Source of the DNA: Pseudomonadota bacterium | GTDB taxonomy: Bacteria; Pseudomonadota; Gammaproteobacteria; Acidiferrobacterales; Acidiferrobacteraceae | Direction of reading: 5' to 3' | Length of the DNA: 49,808 nucleotides | NCBI GenBank assembly: GCA_021827145.1 | Contig: JAKAXK010000007.1 | Span: forward strand, 1-49,808 | Part shown: in pieces, positions 1-7,765 of the stretch | Layout of the letters: each line of letters starts with the position of its first letter | How positions within the stretch are numbered: position 1 is the stretch's first letter | The notes under the pieces: generated by a model | Seen by the model: only the letters and a program-made list of their open reading frames with translations | What the model was told of the DNA's origin: nothing | Databases searched by the model: none | Program-made: the position numbers and the translations under genes

Positions 1-53
1 CGTGAAGTTGGCCTAAACCAAAAGGGATGGGTCAATCAAAGGGGCTGAAGTAG

Positions 54-341
54 GGCCGCTGCTGGCAGAAAGGAATCCTTGTCCTCATTGTAGGCCGAAC
101 GGCCTATCAGGGCGAGGAGGATGTCAAATTTACGACCCACGACACTTCGCTGCTGGACGCGCCCGATCTGTTCCGACGCGATCAAATATGGCTTGTTGAG
201 AAGGACCGTGATCAATCCTCGGCATTGGTCAGCCTGTCCGAATTTAGCCCGAGCAAGAACGAGGCGCTGGAGCGCGGCTACCTGATGGGGCGATATGGCG
301 GTGTGCCCTTTCTCAGCCACGCCCTGGGGCTGAAACACTAA
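54..341 (+). pseudogene. RloA-like AAA ATPase, C-terminal remnant
   Basis: The frame closed by the TAA at 339-341 is open only back to an in-frame TAG at 51-53. It reads FTTHDTSLLD, then RRDQIWLVEKD, and ends MGRYGGVPFL. This pattern (TTH + S/D-rich loop, then a RxDQIW.VEKD block) is typical of the C-terminus of RloA/AAA_21 ATPases that pair with RloB. The ATP-binding N-terminal parts (Walker A, signature) are absent, so only the last 80-95 codons survive. The stop overlaps the next ATG by one base (TAATG), as expected for an rloA-rloB operon. It could instead be the end of another OLD/AAA_21-type ATPase. The family is clear and inactivity is very likely, unless the gene begins outside the window in another frame. 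Confidence 0.6.
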
Positions 342-676
342 TGGCTCGCGATCACTCCCCGAAGGAGCGCCAGAAACACCAGCTGGCGCGTAAACAGGGA
401 CGGCGTGCAAGCTACGACCGCATCCTGATCGTTTCGGAAGGCAGAAAGACAGAGCCGAACTATTTTCGGGAGATTCGCGCGGCCTATCGTTTGCGCACGG
501 CCAATGTGGAAGTCCAGCCCAGCGATATGGGCACTGCGCCGATTCAGCTTGTGCGATACGCGCTGGCATTATTCGAGGACGGCGACCGTCACAAGAACAT
601 TCAGCGCCGCGCATTCGAGAAGGTCTACGCCGTTTTTGACCGAGATTACCATGGCAGGGAGGCAACCTCAGCGTAA
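341..676 (+). pseudogene. RloB-like protein, truncated
   Basis: The 111 residues begin with a basic N-terminus, followed by YDRILIVSEGRKTEPNYF and a block ending VYAVFDRDYH. This is the N-terminal Toprim-like half of RloB, an abortive-infection type protein that partners RloA. Family members are roughly twice this long (from memory). Here the frame stops at 674-676, soon after the DRD acidic motif, so the C-terminal half is gone. The start overlaps the RloA remnant stop by one base. With both partners incomplete the pair is probably a dead defence module. Sequence downstream to about 950 shows no continuation that I recognise. Confidence 0.65.
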
Positions 677-706
677 CGGAAGTGGTCGTCGGGGCGGTAC
701 ACGTCG

Positions 707-2383
707 TCAATAGTGGATGTCACGAAACCTTATTACCCGCCCTTCCGTAGCCCGTATCGTTGCCGACAGGTGGCCGGAAAACACGTGCCCGATACCAAGC
801 AGAAATGGCGCGAGCGGGCGCGCCCGGGGAGCGCAAGCTGTACGGCCCTTATGACAGTATCGAGGAATGGCGACCACCTTCGACAAGGGGCATCTGCGCG
901 TGGATATCCGCACCCTTCCATTGCTATCGTTTTGTGACTCGGCGGCGCCCATCCAATAGCACAAGAGCGGTGCCGGTACGCGCAGGATCAGCGGGCGCCA
1001 ACCATCATCACCTCCCGTTTCCCGAGGGAAGTCGTTTACCAGCCCAAAGTCGTCTGCGGACTTAGTCACGATATAGCCACGCGCGACGCGCGGATTCTTA
1101 AAAAACTCCGTCAAGCCTTTAAGGTCCCGCAAGCCCGTGTGCTGCTGCCGGTATTTCACCTCAAAGGGAACCACCTCACCTCCCGCCTCGGCGACCAAGC
1201 CGACCTCGTGGTCCCTCTTGCCCCGCCAATAGGAAAAGCGGACGTTCTGCGTGTAGTAGTGCGTGAAGAGATACTTAAAGACCGCGGTCTCGGTCGCCAC
1301 ACACAGAGCCGACGGGTCCTCGAGAATGGCCTTGCCCTTGAGCATAACGGCGGGCGCTATAGCTGCATCGGCGAGATAGACCTTGAACCGTCCGCGCAAG
1401 ACCTCCTTGCCATAACCATACGGGGGAAGCCGATAGATGAGATTCGTGGACTCCAAAAGCTCGATGAAGTGCTGGGCGGTCGGACGCTTGACCTGCAGGT
1501 TCGCGCAAAGGTCGGTCATGTCGAGCAGTCCATCGTCGTGCAGGCACAGGTAGAGAAACGTATGCTCAAGATCGAGCACGCGGCGCACCCCAAAGAGCGC
1601 GGTCATGTCGCACTTCAAGACCTTGTCGATGATGTCTTCGCGCAGCAGGCGTTGGATCTGGACAATGCTCTGCAGGGTCGCCGTCTGCGGAAAGCCACCC
1701 CGCACGAGATACTCATGAAAATGACCTGTGTAGGCCGCGCCAACCTCGGCCGTTCGGTAAAAATCGGCTGGTGACCAAGCAAACAACTCGCGCAGACTCC
1801 GTACTGGCGGCAGGGGCGGCAGGACCTGTTCAAGCCTTTTTATCTGGAGGTACTCGTAAAACGACAAGGTCGTAAGACGGATGGTGTGCCAGCGCCCGAC
1901 ACCCGATTCCTAACCGGCCTCCATAAGCGGTACGGCTGATCCCGTAAAGACGATCCGGCGATCCCGACGAAAGTCCACCTGATGTTTGATCCAGGTGCCC
2001 CAGTCGCGAATGAACTGTGCTTCGTCCAAGAACACGAACTCGGGAACCTCGGCCCTTGGTTCCCGCTCACGCCACGCCTCCAATAAAGTGTCGACACCGG
2101 CGAGCTTCAGGACGGGATGATCGAAGGTCGCATACAGTATGTTCGCGGCCGGCACGCCCCCATCGAGGAGGACCTGGATGGCTTGGAGCATGAGCGTGGT
2201 CTTGCCCACCTGACGGGCACCGCTGATCAATAAGGCGCGGGCCACCGGAGGGGCGTTCACCCACCGGTACACCTCTCGGAAGGCAGCCCGCCGCCACGTC
2301 GGCAGACTCGCCATGCCCTCACCATGCCACCAGGGATTGAACTGGCCGAGCACGGCGACGAGTTCTTCTTTTGCGACCATCAT
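707..2383 (-). pseudogene. AAA_14/DUF4143 family ATPase with internal amber stop
   Basis: The N-terminal part (2383 to 1910) carries a Walker A, GARQVGKTTL, a Walker B-like FVFLDEAQF and the sensor FTGSA. The C-terminal part (from about 1867 down to about 947) is a DUF4143 domain with ETAVFKYLFTH and a PFEVKYR nuclease-like patch, ending RVPAPLLCYWMG. Both halves are in the same frame, interrupted only by a TAG at 1910-1912 (read on the minus strand). Reading through gives the family-typical ESGVGRWHTIRL..LSFYEYLQIK. After about 947 the frame runs into unrelated sequence, so the original stop is also lost. These ATPases are widespread and often considered mobile or defence-linked; their function is poorly known. 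One nonsense change may reflect decay or suppression. Confidence 0.75.
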
Positions 2384-2795
2384 AGGGCGTAGTTTGCTTA
2401 TTCACGTCATATAATAAAAGTACACTTTAATACATAGCACCTATCGTAGGATTTGGGCCGTGCGCCATGGTGCCGACCCGCGGGGTGCCCTTACGGGCCA
2501 ATTCAATGTCGAGCCCCTGACGGGTGGCGGGTCTTGGATGGGGCCGATCTCTACCCCAAGGCTTGGGGCCCGAACATCTTTCCGCAATTGCCCTCTTGGA
2601 CGCCGCATCCGGCGCGTCCGTTCGCCATGGGCGGGAAGGAGAGCGCGCGCAGGGTTCGGGAAGAGCGCGGAGATCGATGGGCGTCGACTTCGATTCATTG
2701 GTCTTTACGACCATGGCAGGAGGTATCGACATGGTCCGCGCGCGAGAGCTGTTGCGGTGCCTACAAAAACCGTTCGGACCGAGGGTCGCCCGACC
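2384..2795. other. Intergenic stretch without a recognisable gene
   Basis: Open frames exist on both strands, but none shows a recognisable domain, a good ribosome binding site or family-like motifs. The part next to the ATPase (about 2395-2440) is distinctly AT-rich (ataataaaagtacacttta), which could be the ATPase promoter region. The remainder is GC-rich. I see no repeat or terminator here. Confidence 0.4.
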
Positions 2796-3902
2796 TTAGC
2801 CGCGAGACGCAGGCGACTCCGGCAGGCAGGCGCGACTGAAGCCACGTACGAGCTCGTGGATGAGCCCCGCGAAGGTGAGGCCCCAGGCGAGGAGCGCGAT
2901 CGCCAGCAGATAGGGTGTGACGGGCGCGAGCAGCGGTAGGTCGACGGCTTGGGAGAGGCGTGTCGTGCATGCCGTGTACATGCCGAGTGGGAACACCATG
3001 CCCCAGTATTGCGGGCTGTAGCGCAACGGGAAGCGCCGGTACAGATGGCGCCAGACGCCGAGGAGCAGGAGCAATGGGATCCACCAAGTGGCCGTCGCCC
3101 AGAAATACAGCGTGAGACCCTTCAGAAAGGGCAGGATGGCGGTAAGCAGTGGCGAGCGCCCGGCATTCAGGATCAGAGTGGCGCCGGCCAGCGTGGTGAT
3201 TGCCACCGCCCCCATGTTGATCCAGTAGGGCGGTGTGAGCTCGGCCGGTGTCAGCCGGAAAAAGGTGAAGCGATACAGGATCAACGGGATGATGGTGAGG
3301 TACATCATGCAACCCATGAGATACATGATGAGCGCAAAGGTCACGAGCGCCGTTTTATAGGCCCCGGCTGTGGGCAAGAGCAGGATGCTCAGGATGGTGA
3401 TCGATTGCGAACCGACGGTGGCGATGAGCCAGGCGCCGTTGATCCCGGTCTCGAGGCCGGGCTTGACCTCGCGCAGGGTCACGGCCGCGAAGAACGCATA
3501 TATGACCGCAAACCATAGGACCACACCCACGCCCCATAAGGCCCACGCTACGGGGCTGTCGTGTCCTATGACCACAAACTGCGTGCCGAGGACGCAGCTG
3601 CCGGCGATCGATGTGAAAAACCCCGGACCCCGGGCGTGGTCAGTGAGGTCGGCGAGCATGGGTCGTGGGTAGCGAATCAGACGCGCGACCATGAGCGCAG
3701 CGACGACCGCATAATTGACGACGTTGAGCAGAAACAGCGCCCGCGCCAGGACCGGCAAGCCGAGCAGGCCGCAGGCCAGCGATATGATCCCGGTGGCCAT
3801 GACCAAGGCGAAATATCCCGGGAACAGATCCCGCAGGCCCGCCAGTGTCATTTGCCGCAGACCGCCCCCGCGCCCCGCCTCATCGCCGCTACCCTGCCCC
3901 AT
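2796..3902 (-). CDS. TDT/SLAC1-family anion or C4-dicarboxylate transporter
   Basis: The protein has about 368 residues and around ten hydrophobic segments. It opens with LFPGYFALVMATGIISLA, the family hallmark of the tellurite-resistance/dicarboxylate transporter (TDT) family that includes TehA, Mae1 and plant SLAC1 anion channels. Later segments include FPLGMYTACT near the C-terminus, also typical. I place the start at ATG 3902 because GGAG lies about 8 bases upstream; a TTG at 3920 would instead overlap the moaA stop by four bases. It directly follows moaA, so it is probably the last gene of the nar operon. No NarK is present, so transport of nitrate, nitrite or an organic anion is possible. 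Substrate cannot be read from sequence. Confidence 0.85.
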   Translation of the reverse strand: MGQGSGDEAGRGGGLRQMTLAGLRDLFPGYFALVMATGIISLACGLLGLPVLARALFLLNVVNYAVVAALMVARLIRYPRPMLADLTDHARGPGFFTSIAGSCVLGTQFVVIGHDSPVAWALWGVGVVLWFAVIYAFFAAVTLREVKPGLETGINGAWLIATVGSQSITILSILLLPTAGAYKTALVTFALIMYLMGCMMYLTIIPLILYRFTFFRLTPAELTPPYWINMGAVAITTLAGATLILNAGRSPLLTAILPFLKGLTLYFWATATWWIPLLLLLGVWRHLYRRFPLRYSPQYWGMVFPLGMYTACTTRLSQAVDLPLLAPVTPYLLAIALLAWGLTFAGLIHELVRGFSRACLPESPASRG

Positions 3903-3916
3903 GGGGTTCGTCTCCG

Positions 3917-4960
3917 TCAACCGCCGATCGCCATCATCCGTACCGGCACCGCGTGCGTGCCTGACCCGAACTCATGCCCCTTCGGCTTGTCGCGCGTGAC
4001 CTGCCGACGGATGAGCGCCGTCAGGGACTCGTCGTCGAGCCCCTGGTCGAGTGCCGCGCGTAGATCCAAACCCTCCGTGTGCCCCAGGCAATAGACGAGA
4101 CGGCCGCGCGCCGTGAGCCGCAGCCGGTTGCAGCTGGCGCAGAACTCCTGGCTCAAGGGGCTTATGAAGCCGATTTCGATCCCGCTGCCGGCGACTGCGA
4201 AACGCCGCGCCGGACCACTGGCGGGGGCGGACGCGAGCGGTCGCAGTTGATATCGTTGCGCCAGTTGCGCCTGGATGGTCGCAGTGCCGATATAGCTCCG
4301 CGCGACCGCTGCGGCCCCCGCTTCCCCAAGCGGCATGGTCTCTATGAAGCGGATATCATACCCGTGGGTGATCGCGAAGGCGACGAGGTCGGGCCACTCG
4401 GAGAGATTGTGATCACGCAACAGCACGACGTTCAGTTTGACGCGCGCCAGGACCTGCCGGGCGGCGTCCAGGCCCGCGAGCACGCGCCTCAAGTCCCCGC
4501 CACCGGTCATGTGGGTGAAACGCGCGGGATCGAGGCTGTCTAGGCTCACGTTCACGTCGTGCAGGCCGGCGGCCGCCAACCCCGCGGCCTTGCGCGCGAG
4601 CAGATGGCCATTCGTGGTAAGACTCACGCGCGCATAGCCCAGAGCCCGAGCCTGCGCTATGCGACCGTTGAGGCCGGCGGAGAGAAGCGGCTCGCCACCC
4701 GTAAAGCGGACGTGGCGCGCTCCGAGACCCCGGAATACCGTGAGCAGACGGTCGAACTGCGTGGGCTGCAAGGTCTCGGTGTCCCTACCCTTGTCGCCCG
4801 CCAAGGTGCAGTACCCGCAGCGCAGATGGCAGCGTTCGGTCACGGACACCCGGAGATAACTGAATCGACGGCCGAAGCGGTCGATGAGCGGCTCGCCTCC
4901 GGTAGGCTTGCAATCGACTGCATCGATGTCGCCGGCACGAACGATTGCAGCGGCCCTCAT
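3917..4960 (-). CDS. moaA: GTP 3',8-cyclase MoaA (molybdenum cofactor biosynthesis)
   Basis: This radical-SAM enzyme of 347 residues converts GTP to 3',8-cyclo-GTP, the first step of molybdopterin synthesis. The N-terminal SAM [4Fe-4S] cluster motif CHLRCGYC has cysteines at about 44, 48 and 51. It is followed by FTGGEPLL. The C-terminal substrate cluster motif is CASCNRLRLTARGRLVYC, and the protein ends in the conserved GG needed for MoaA activity. The frame is open further upstream, but that part lies in narI. ATG 4960 gives a family-sized protein and overlaps the narI stop as ATGA. Its place inside the nitrate reductase operon fits supply of Mo-bisPGD to NarG. The first radical-SAM motif has CTLA rather than the more usual CMP after the last Cys region, a minor variation. 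Confidence 0.93.
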   Translation of the reverse strand: MRAAAIVRAGDIDAVDCKPTGGEPLIDRFGRRFSYLRVSVTERCHLRCGYCTLAGDKGRDTETLQPTQFDRLLTVFRGLGARHVRFTGGEPLLSAGLNGRIAQARALGYARVSLTTNGHLLARKAAGLAAAGLHDVNVSLDSLDPARFTHMTGGGDLRRVLAGLDAARQVLARVKLNVVLLRDHNLSEWPDLVAFAITHGYDIRFIETMPLGEAGAAAVARSYIGTATIQAQLAQRYQLRPLASAPASGPARRFAVAGSGIEIGFISPLSQEFCASCNRLRLTARGRLVYCLGHTEGLDLRAALDQGLDDESLTALIRRQVTRDKPKGHEFGSGTHAVPVRMMAIGG

Positions 4961-5649
4961 TCGCCCATCCCGGGCCGGGTGCGCACAAGCTGGTAGGCGC
5001 GCCACAGGTAATTCACCGGCACGGTCCAGATATGCACGAGCCGCGTGAACGGGAACACCAGGAACAACGTCATGCCAAACAGCAGATGCAGGCGATAGAT
5101 CCATGGGATATGCGCAAGGAGCCCCGGGTGCGGTTGCAGCGCCACGATGCCCTTCAAGTAGCGGCTCAGGATCTCCATGTCGGCCACATGGCCCGCGAGC
5201 AGATTCGGGACGGTCACGACCTGGGTGGCAAGCCCAAGCCCCAAGGTCGCGAGTAGCCATAGGAGGATGAAGAGGTCGCTGGGATGGCCCGCGGCGCGTA
5301 CGTGGCTGTTGCCCAGGCGCCGGCCGAGCAGTAGCAGGCCGCCGGCCAGCGCCAGCAGACCGAAGGTAACGCCGGCCGACGCCGCTATCCATTGGTGTGC
5401 CACCGGAGGGACACGCAGCCACTGAAAGGCCGGAGTAAGGAGACCTATGAAGTGCCCCGCGAAGATGAACAGCACGCCGACATGCCAGAGATTGCTGCCC
5501 CACGCAAGGCTCCGCCGTGAACCCAGGAGTTGAGTCGAGTAGCTCGTCCAGGTGTATTGCTCGCGGTCGTAGCGCACGAGCGAGCCCACGAGGAAGACTG
5601 CGCCGGCGATATAAGGGTACACCCCGAACAGCAACAGATTCAGATTCAT
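4957..5649 (-). CDS. narI: Respiratory nitrate reductase gamma subunit NarI
   Basis: This is a diheme cytochrome b membrane subunit of 230 residues that oxidises quinol and passes electrons to NarH. Five hydrophobic segments are visible. Candidate haem ligands are histidines in the second segment (SNLWHVGVLFIFAGHF) and in the last one (IYRLHLLFG and FTRLVHIW). The N-terminus MNLNLLLFGVYPYIAG is typical. It overlaps narJ upstream by four bases (ATGA, 5646-5649) and moaA downstream by four bases, indicating translational coupling. Length and motifs match the family; nothing appears broken. Confidence 0.95.
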   Translation of the reverse strand: MNLNLLLFGVYPYIAGAVFLVGSLVRYDREQYTWTSYSTQLLGSRRSLAWGSNLWHVGVLFIFAGHFIGLLTPAFQWLRVPPVAHQWIAASAGVTFGLLALAGGLLLLGRRLGNSHVRAAGHPSDLFILLWLLATLGLGLATQVVTVPNLLAGHVADMEILSRYLKGIVALQPHPGLLAHIPWIYRLHLLFGMTLFLVFPFTRLVHIWTVPVNYLWRAYQLVRTRPGMGE

Positions 5650-6203
5650 GACGGATTCTCCACAGGCCGTGCCAGCGGTTCGCCGGGCGCCCCGCGGCGC
5701 GCGATAAGCCGCAGGACCGGAAGGTAGGGGCTATCGATCTCCTCGAGGTGCGCGGTGATGGCAGCGAGCGCCTCGCGGGCGCCCGCCAGAAGGTCGCGCG
5801 CATCATCGTCGTCGAGGGTCGCCGCGAACTCAAGCACCACCGGCAAGTAATCGGGCAACTCGCGCGCGGCCAGCGCCCACCCGGTCTCCTCGAAATGGGT
5901 CGCGAGCCGAATCAGGTCGGGCCCGCGATTGCGGTCGCCATCGGCGCCCAAGTGCGACGTGAGGTGGAGGTCCGCCTTGGAATCCAGGTCAAAGGTGTGA
6001 ACGTAAAGCGCCTCCAGATCCAGGCCATCGGTATCCGCCATCCACGCCCCGACCCCTTCCAGAATGGTCCTCTCCTCGGGCGCGAAGTCCGCGGTGGCGA
6101 GGGCTTCGCGTAGTTCCGGCAGGTGTGACCGGAAGGTGGTATCCGGGTATTCGAGAAGGGCCGCCAGGGCGCGATAACTGGGGTTGCGCAGCGCGGGGTT
6201 CAT
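5646..6203 (-). CDS. narJ: Nitrate reductase assembly chaperone NarJ
   Basis: This is a 185-residue cytoplasmic chaperone of the TorD/DmsD/NarJ family, needed to insert the molybdenum cofactor into NarG and to hold NarGH before membrane attachment. Recognisable blocks are YRALAALLEYPD near the N-terminus, YVHTFDLDSKADLHLTSHL in the middle (the NarJ signature) and ELPDYLPVVLEF. It shares four bases with narH upstream and four with narI downstream. Size is slightly short of the E. coli protein but the core is complete. Confidence 0.94.
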   Translation of the reverse strand: MNPALRNPSYRALAALLEYPDTTFRSHLPELREALATADFAPEERTILEGVGAWMADTDGLDLEALYVHTFDLDSKADLHLTSHLGADGDRNRGPDLIRLATHFEETGWALAARELPDYLPVVLEFAATLDDDDARDLLAGAREALAAITAHLEEIDSPYLPVLRLIARRGAPGEPLARPVENPS

Positions 6204-7765
6204 GAGGATTTACCGGTCTTGCGTCGCGGCAGCCACGCGAGCGGAAATTCCGGTTCCGCACTGTGTGTGCGCCGCCGTGGAAACAGGTCGGGTGTGGGCG
6301 TCCCCTCGCCTGCGTCATTGCCGAAGTGCAGGCCGTTCATTCCCTGGAATCCGTGTGGGTCCTCGCGCGACATCTCCTGGTGACTTGTTGGGATCACGAA
6401 CCGGTCCTCGTAGTTGGCGATCGCGAGATATCGGTACATCTCTTCGGCCTGCGCGGCGTCGAGTCCGGCGGCCGCGAGGATCGCGGGATCCTGGGCCGCG
6501 CCGATATGCCGGGCGCGCTGCCACTGGCGCATGGCGATGAGCTTCTTCAGAGCCGCCTCGATCGGCGCCTCCTCGCCGGCGGCGAGCAGGTTGGCGAGGT
6601 AACGAAGCGGGATGCGTAGCGCCGAGACATCCGGGAAGAGGCCGTCGGCCCCCAACGGCAGGCGCCCTTGCTCCATGGCCGATTGCACGGGTGACAGCGG
6701 CGGCACATACCACACCATCGGCAAGGTCCGGAACTCGGCATGCATGGGAAACGCCACGCGCCAAGTGACCGCGAGCTTGTAGACTGGCGAGCGTTGCGCG
6801 GCGTCTATCCACGAGTCCGGCACGCCGTCCAGGCGTGCTTGCGCGATTACGGCGGGATCGTGGGGGTCCGGAAATAGATCGAGATGCGCCTGATACAGAT
6901 CCTTCTCTTGCGGCGCACTGGCGGCGCGCTCCACGGCATCGGCATCGTAGAGCATGATGCCGTTATAGCGGATACGTCCCACGCAGCTCTCGGAGCAGAC
7001 GGTGGGCAGGCCGGACTCGACACGCGGGTAGCAGCCGAGGCATTTCTCGGACTTGCCGGACTCCCAGTTGAAATACACCTTTTTGTACGGACAGGCACTG
7101 ACGCACATGCGCCACCCGCGGCAGCGGTCCTGGTCGACGAGCACGAGCCCATCCTCTTCTCGCTTATACAGGGCCCCGGATGGACAGGCGGCGACACACG
7201 CGGGGTTCAGGCAGTGGTTGCACATGCGCGGTAGGTAGAAATGGAAGGTGTGCGCGAAATCCGCATAGATCGAACGCTCGACATCCGCAAAGTTGGTGTC
7301 CTGCGAGCGGTCCGCGAAGGGTCCGGCGAGATCGTCCTCCCAGTTCGGACCCCACGTGACCTTGTCCATGGTCTGGCCATCGATCTGCGACAAGGGGCGC
7401 GCGGTGGGCGCGGCCTCCGAAAGCGGGGCGTTGACCAAGCGGTTATAGTCGAAGGTGAAGGGCTCGTAGTAATCGCCGATCTCGGGCATGCGCGGGTTCG
7501 CAAAGAGACTTGCGAGTTCCTTGACGCGCCCCCCTTGGCGCAAAGTCAGGCGTCCGTGATCGAGGGTCCATCCGCCCTGCCATTTATCCTGCCGCTCCCA
7601 CTCCTTGGGGTAGCCTATGCCGGGCTTGCTCTCGACATTGTTGAACCACGCGTACTCGACGCCCCGGCGGTTGCTCCACACGTTCTTGCAGGTGACCGAG
7701 CAGGTGTGGCAGCCGATGCACTTGTCGAGATTGAACACCAGGGCAAACTGCGCGCGAATCCTCAT
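6200..7765 (-). CDS. narH: Respiratory nitrate reductase beta subunit NarH
   Basis: This is a 521-residue electron-transfer subunit facing the cytoplasm, carrying one [3Fe-4S] and three [4Fe-4S] clusters between NarI and NarG. Cysteine groups appear in order: CIGCHTCSVTCKN at the N-terminus, CNHCLNPACVAACPSGAL, CRGWRMCVSACPYKK (where W replaces a cluster cysteine, marking the [3Fe-4S] site) and CLGCYPRVESGLPTVCSESC. The C-terminus reads PHGFQGMNGLHFG. It overlaps narG and narJ by four bases each. All expected motifs are intact. Confidence 0.96.
   Translation of the reverse strand: MRIRAQFALVFNLDKCIGCHTCSVTCKNVWSNRRGVEYAWFNNVESKPGIGYPKEWERQDKWQGGWTLDHGRLTLRQGGRVKELASLFANPRMPEIGDYYEPFTFDYNRLVNAPLSEAAPTARPLSQIDGQTMDKVTWGPNWEDDLAGPFADRSQDTNFADVERSIYADFAHTFHFYLPRMCNHCLNPACVAACPSGALYKREEDGLVLVDQDRCRGWRMCVSACPYKKVYFNWESGKSEKCLGCYPRVESGLPTVCSESCVGRIRYNGIMLYDADAVERAASAPQEKDLYQAHLDLFPDPHDPAVIAQARLDGVPDSWIDAAQRSPVYKLAVTWRVAFPMHAEFRTLPMVWYVPPLSPVQSAMEQGRLPLGADGLFPDVSALRIPLRYLANLLAAGEEAPIEAALKKLIAMRQWQRARHIGAAQDPAILAAAGLDAAQAEEMYRYLAIANYEDRFVIPTSHQEMSREDPHGFQGMNGLHFGNDAGEGTPTPDLFPRRRTHSAEPEFPLAWLPRRKTGKSS

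Noticed and set aside
713-945. Plus-strand fragment with KLYGPYDSIEEW, recalling a RelB-type antitoxin end
   Set aside because: Needs frame changes on both sides and has no start; could be chance.
3917-5833. A 638-codon frame in which MoaA would have a long N-terminal extension
   Set aside because: The extension is narI/narJ read in another frame. The MoaA start at 4960 gives a normal length and an ATGA overlap.
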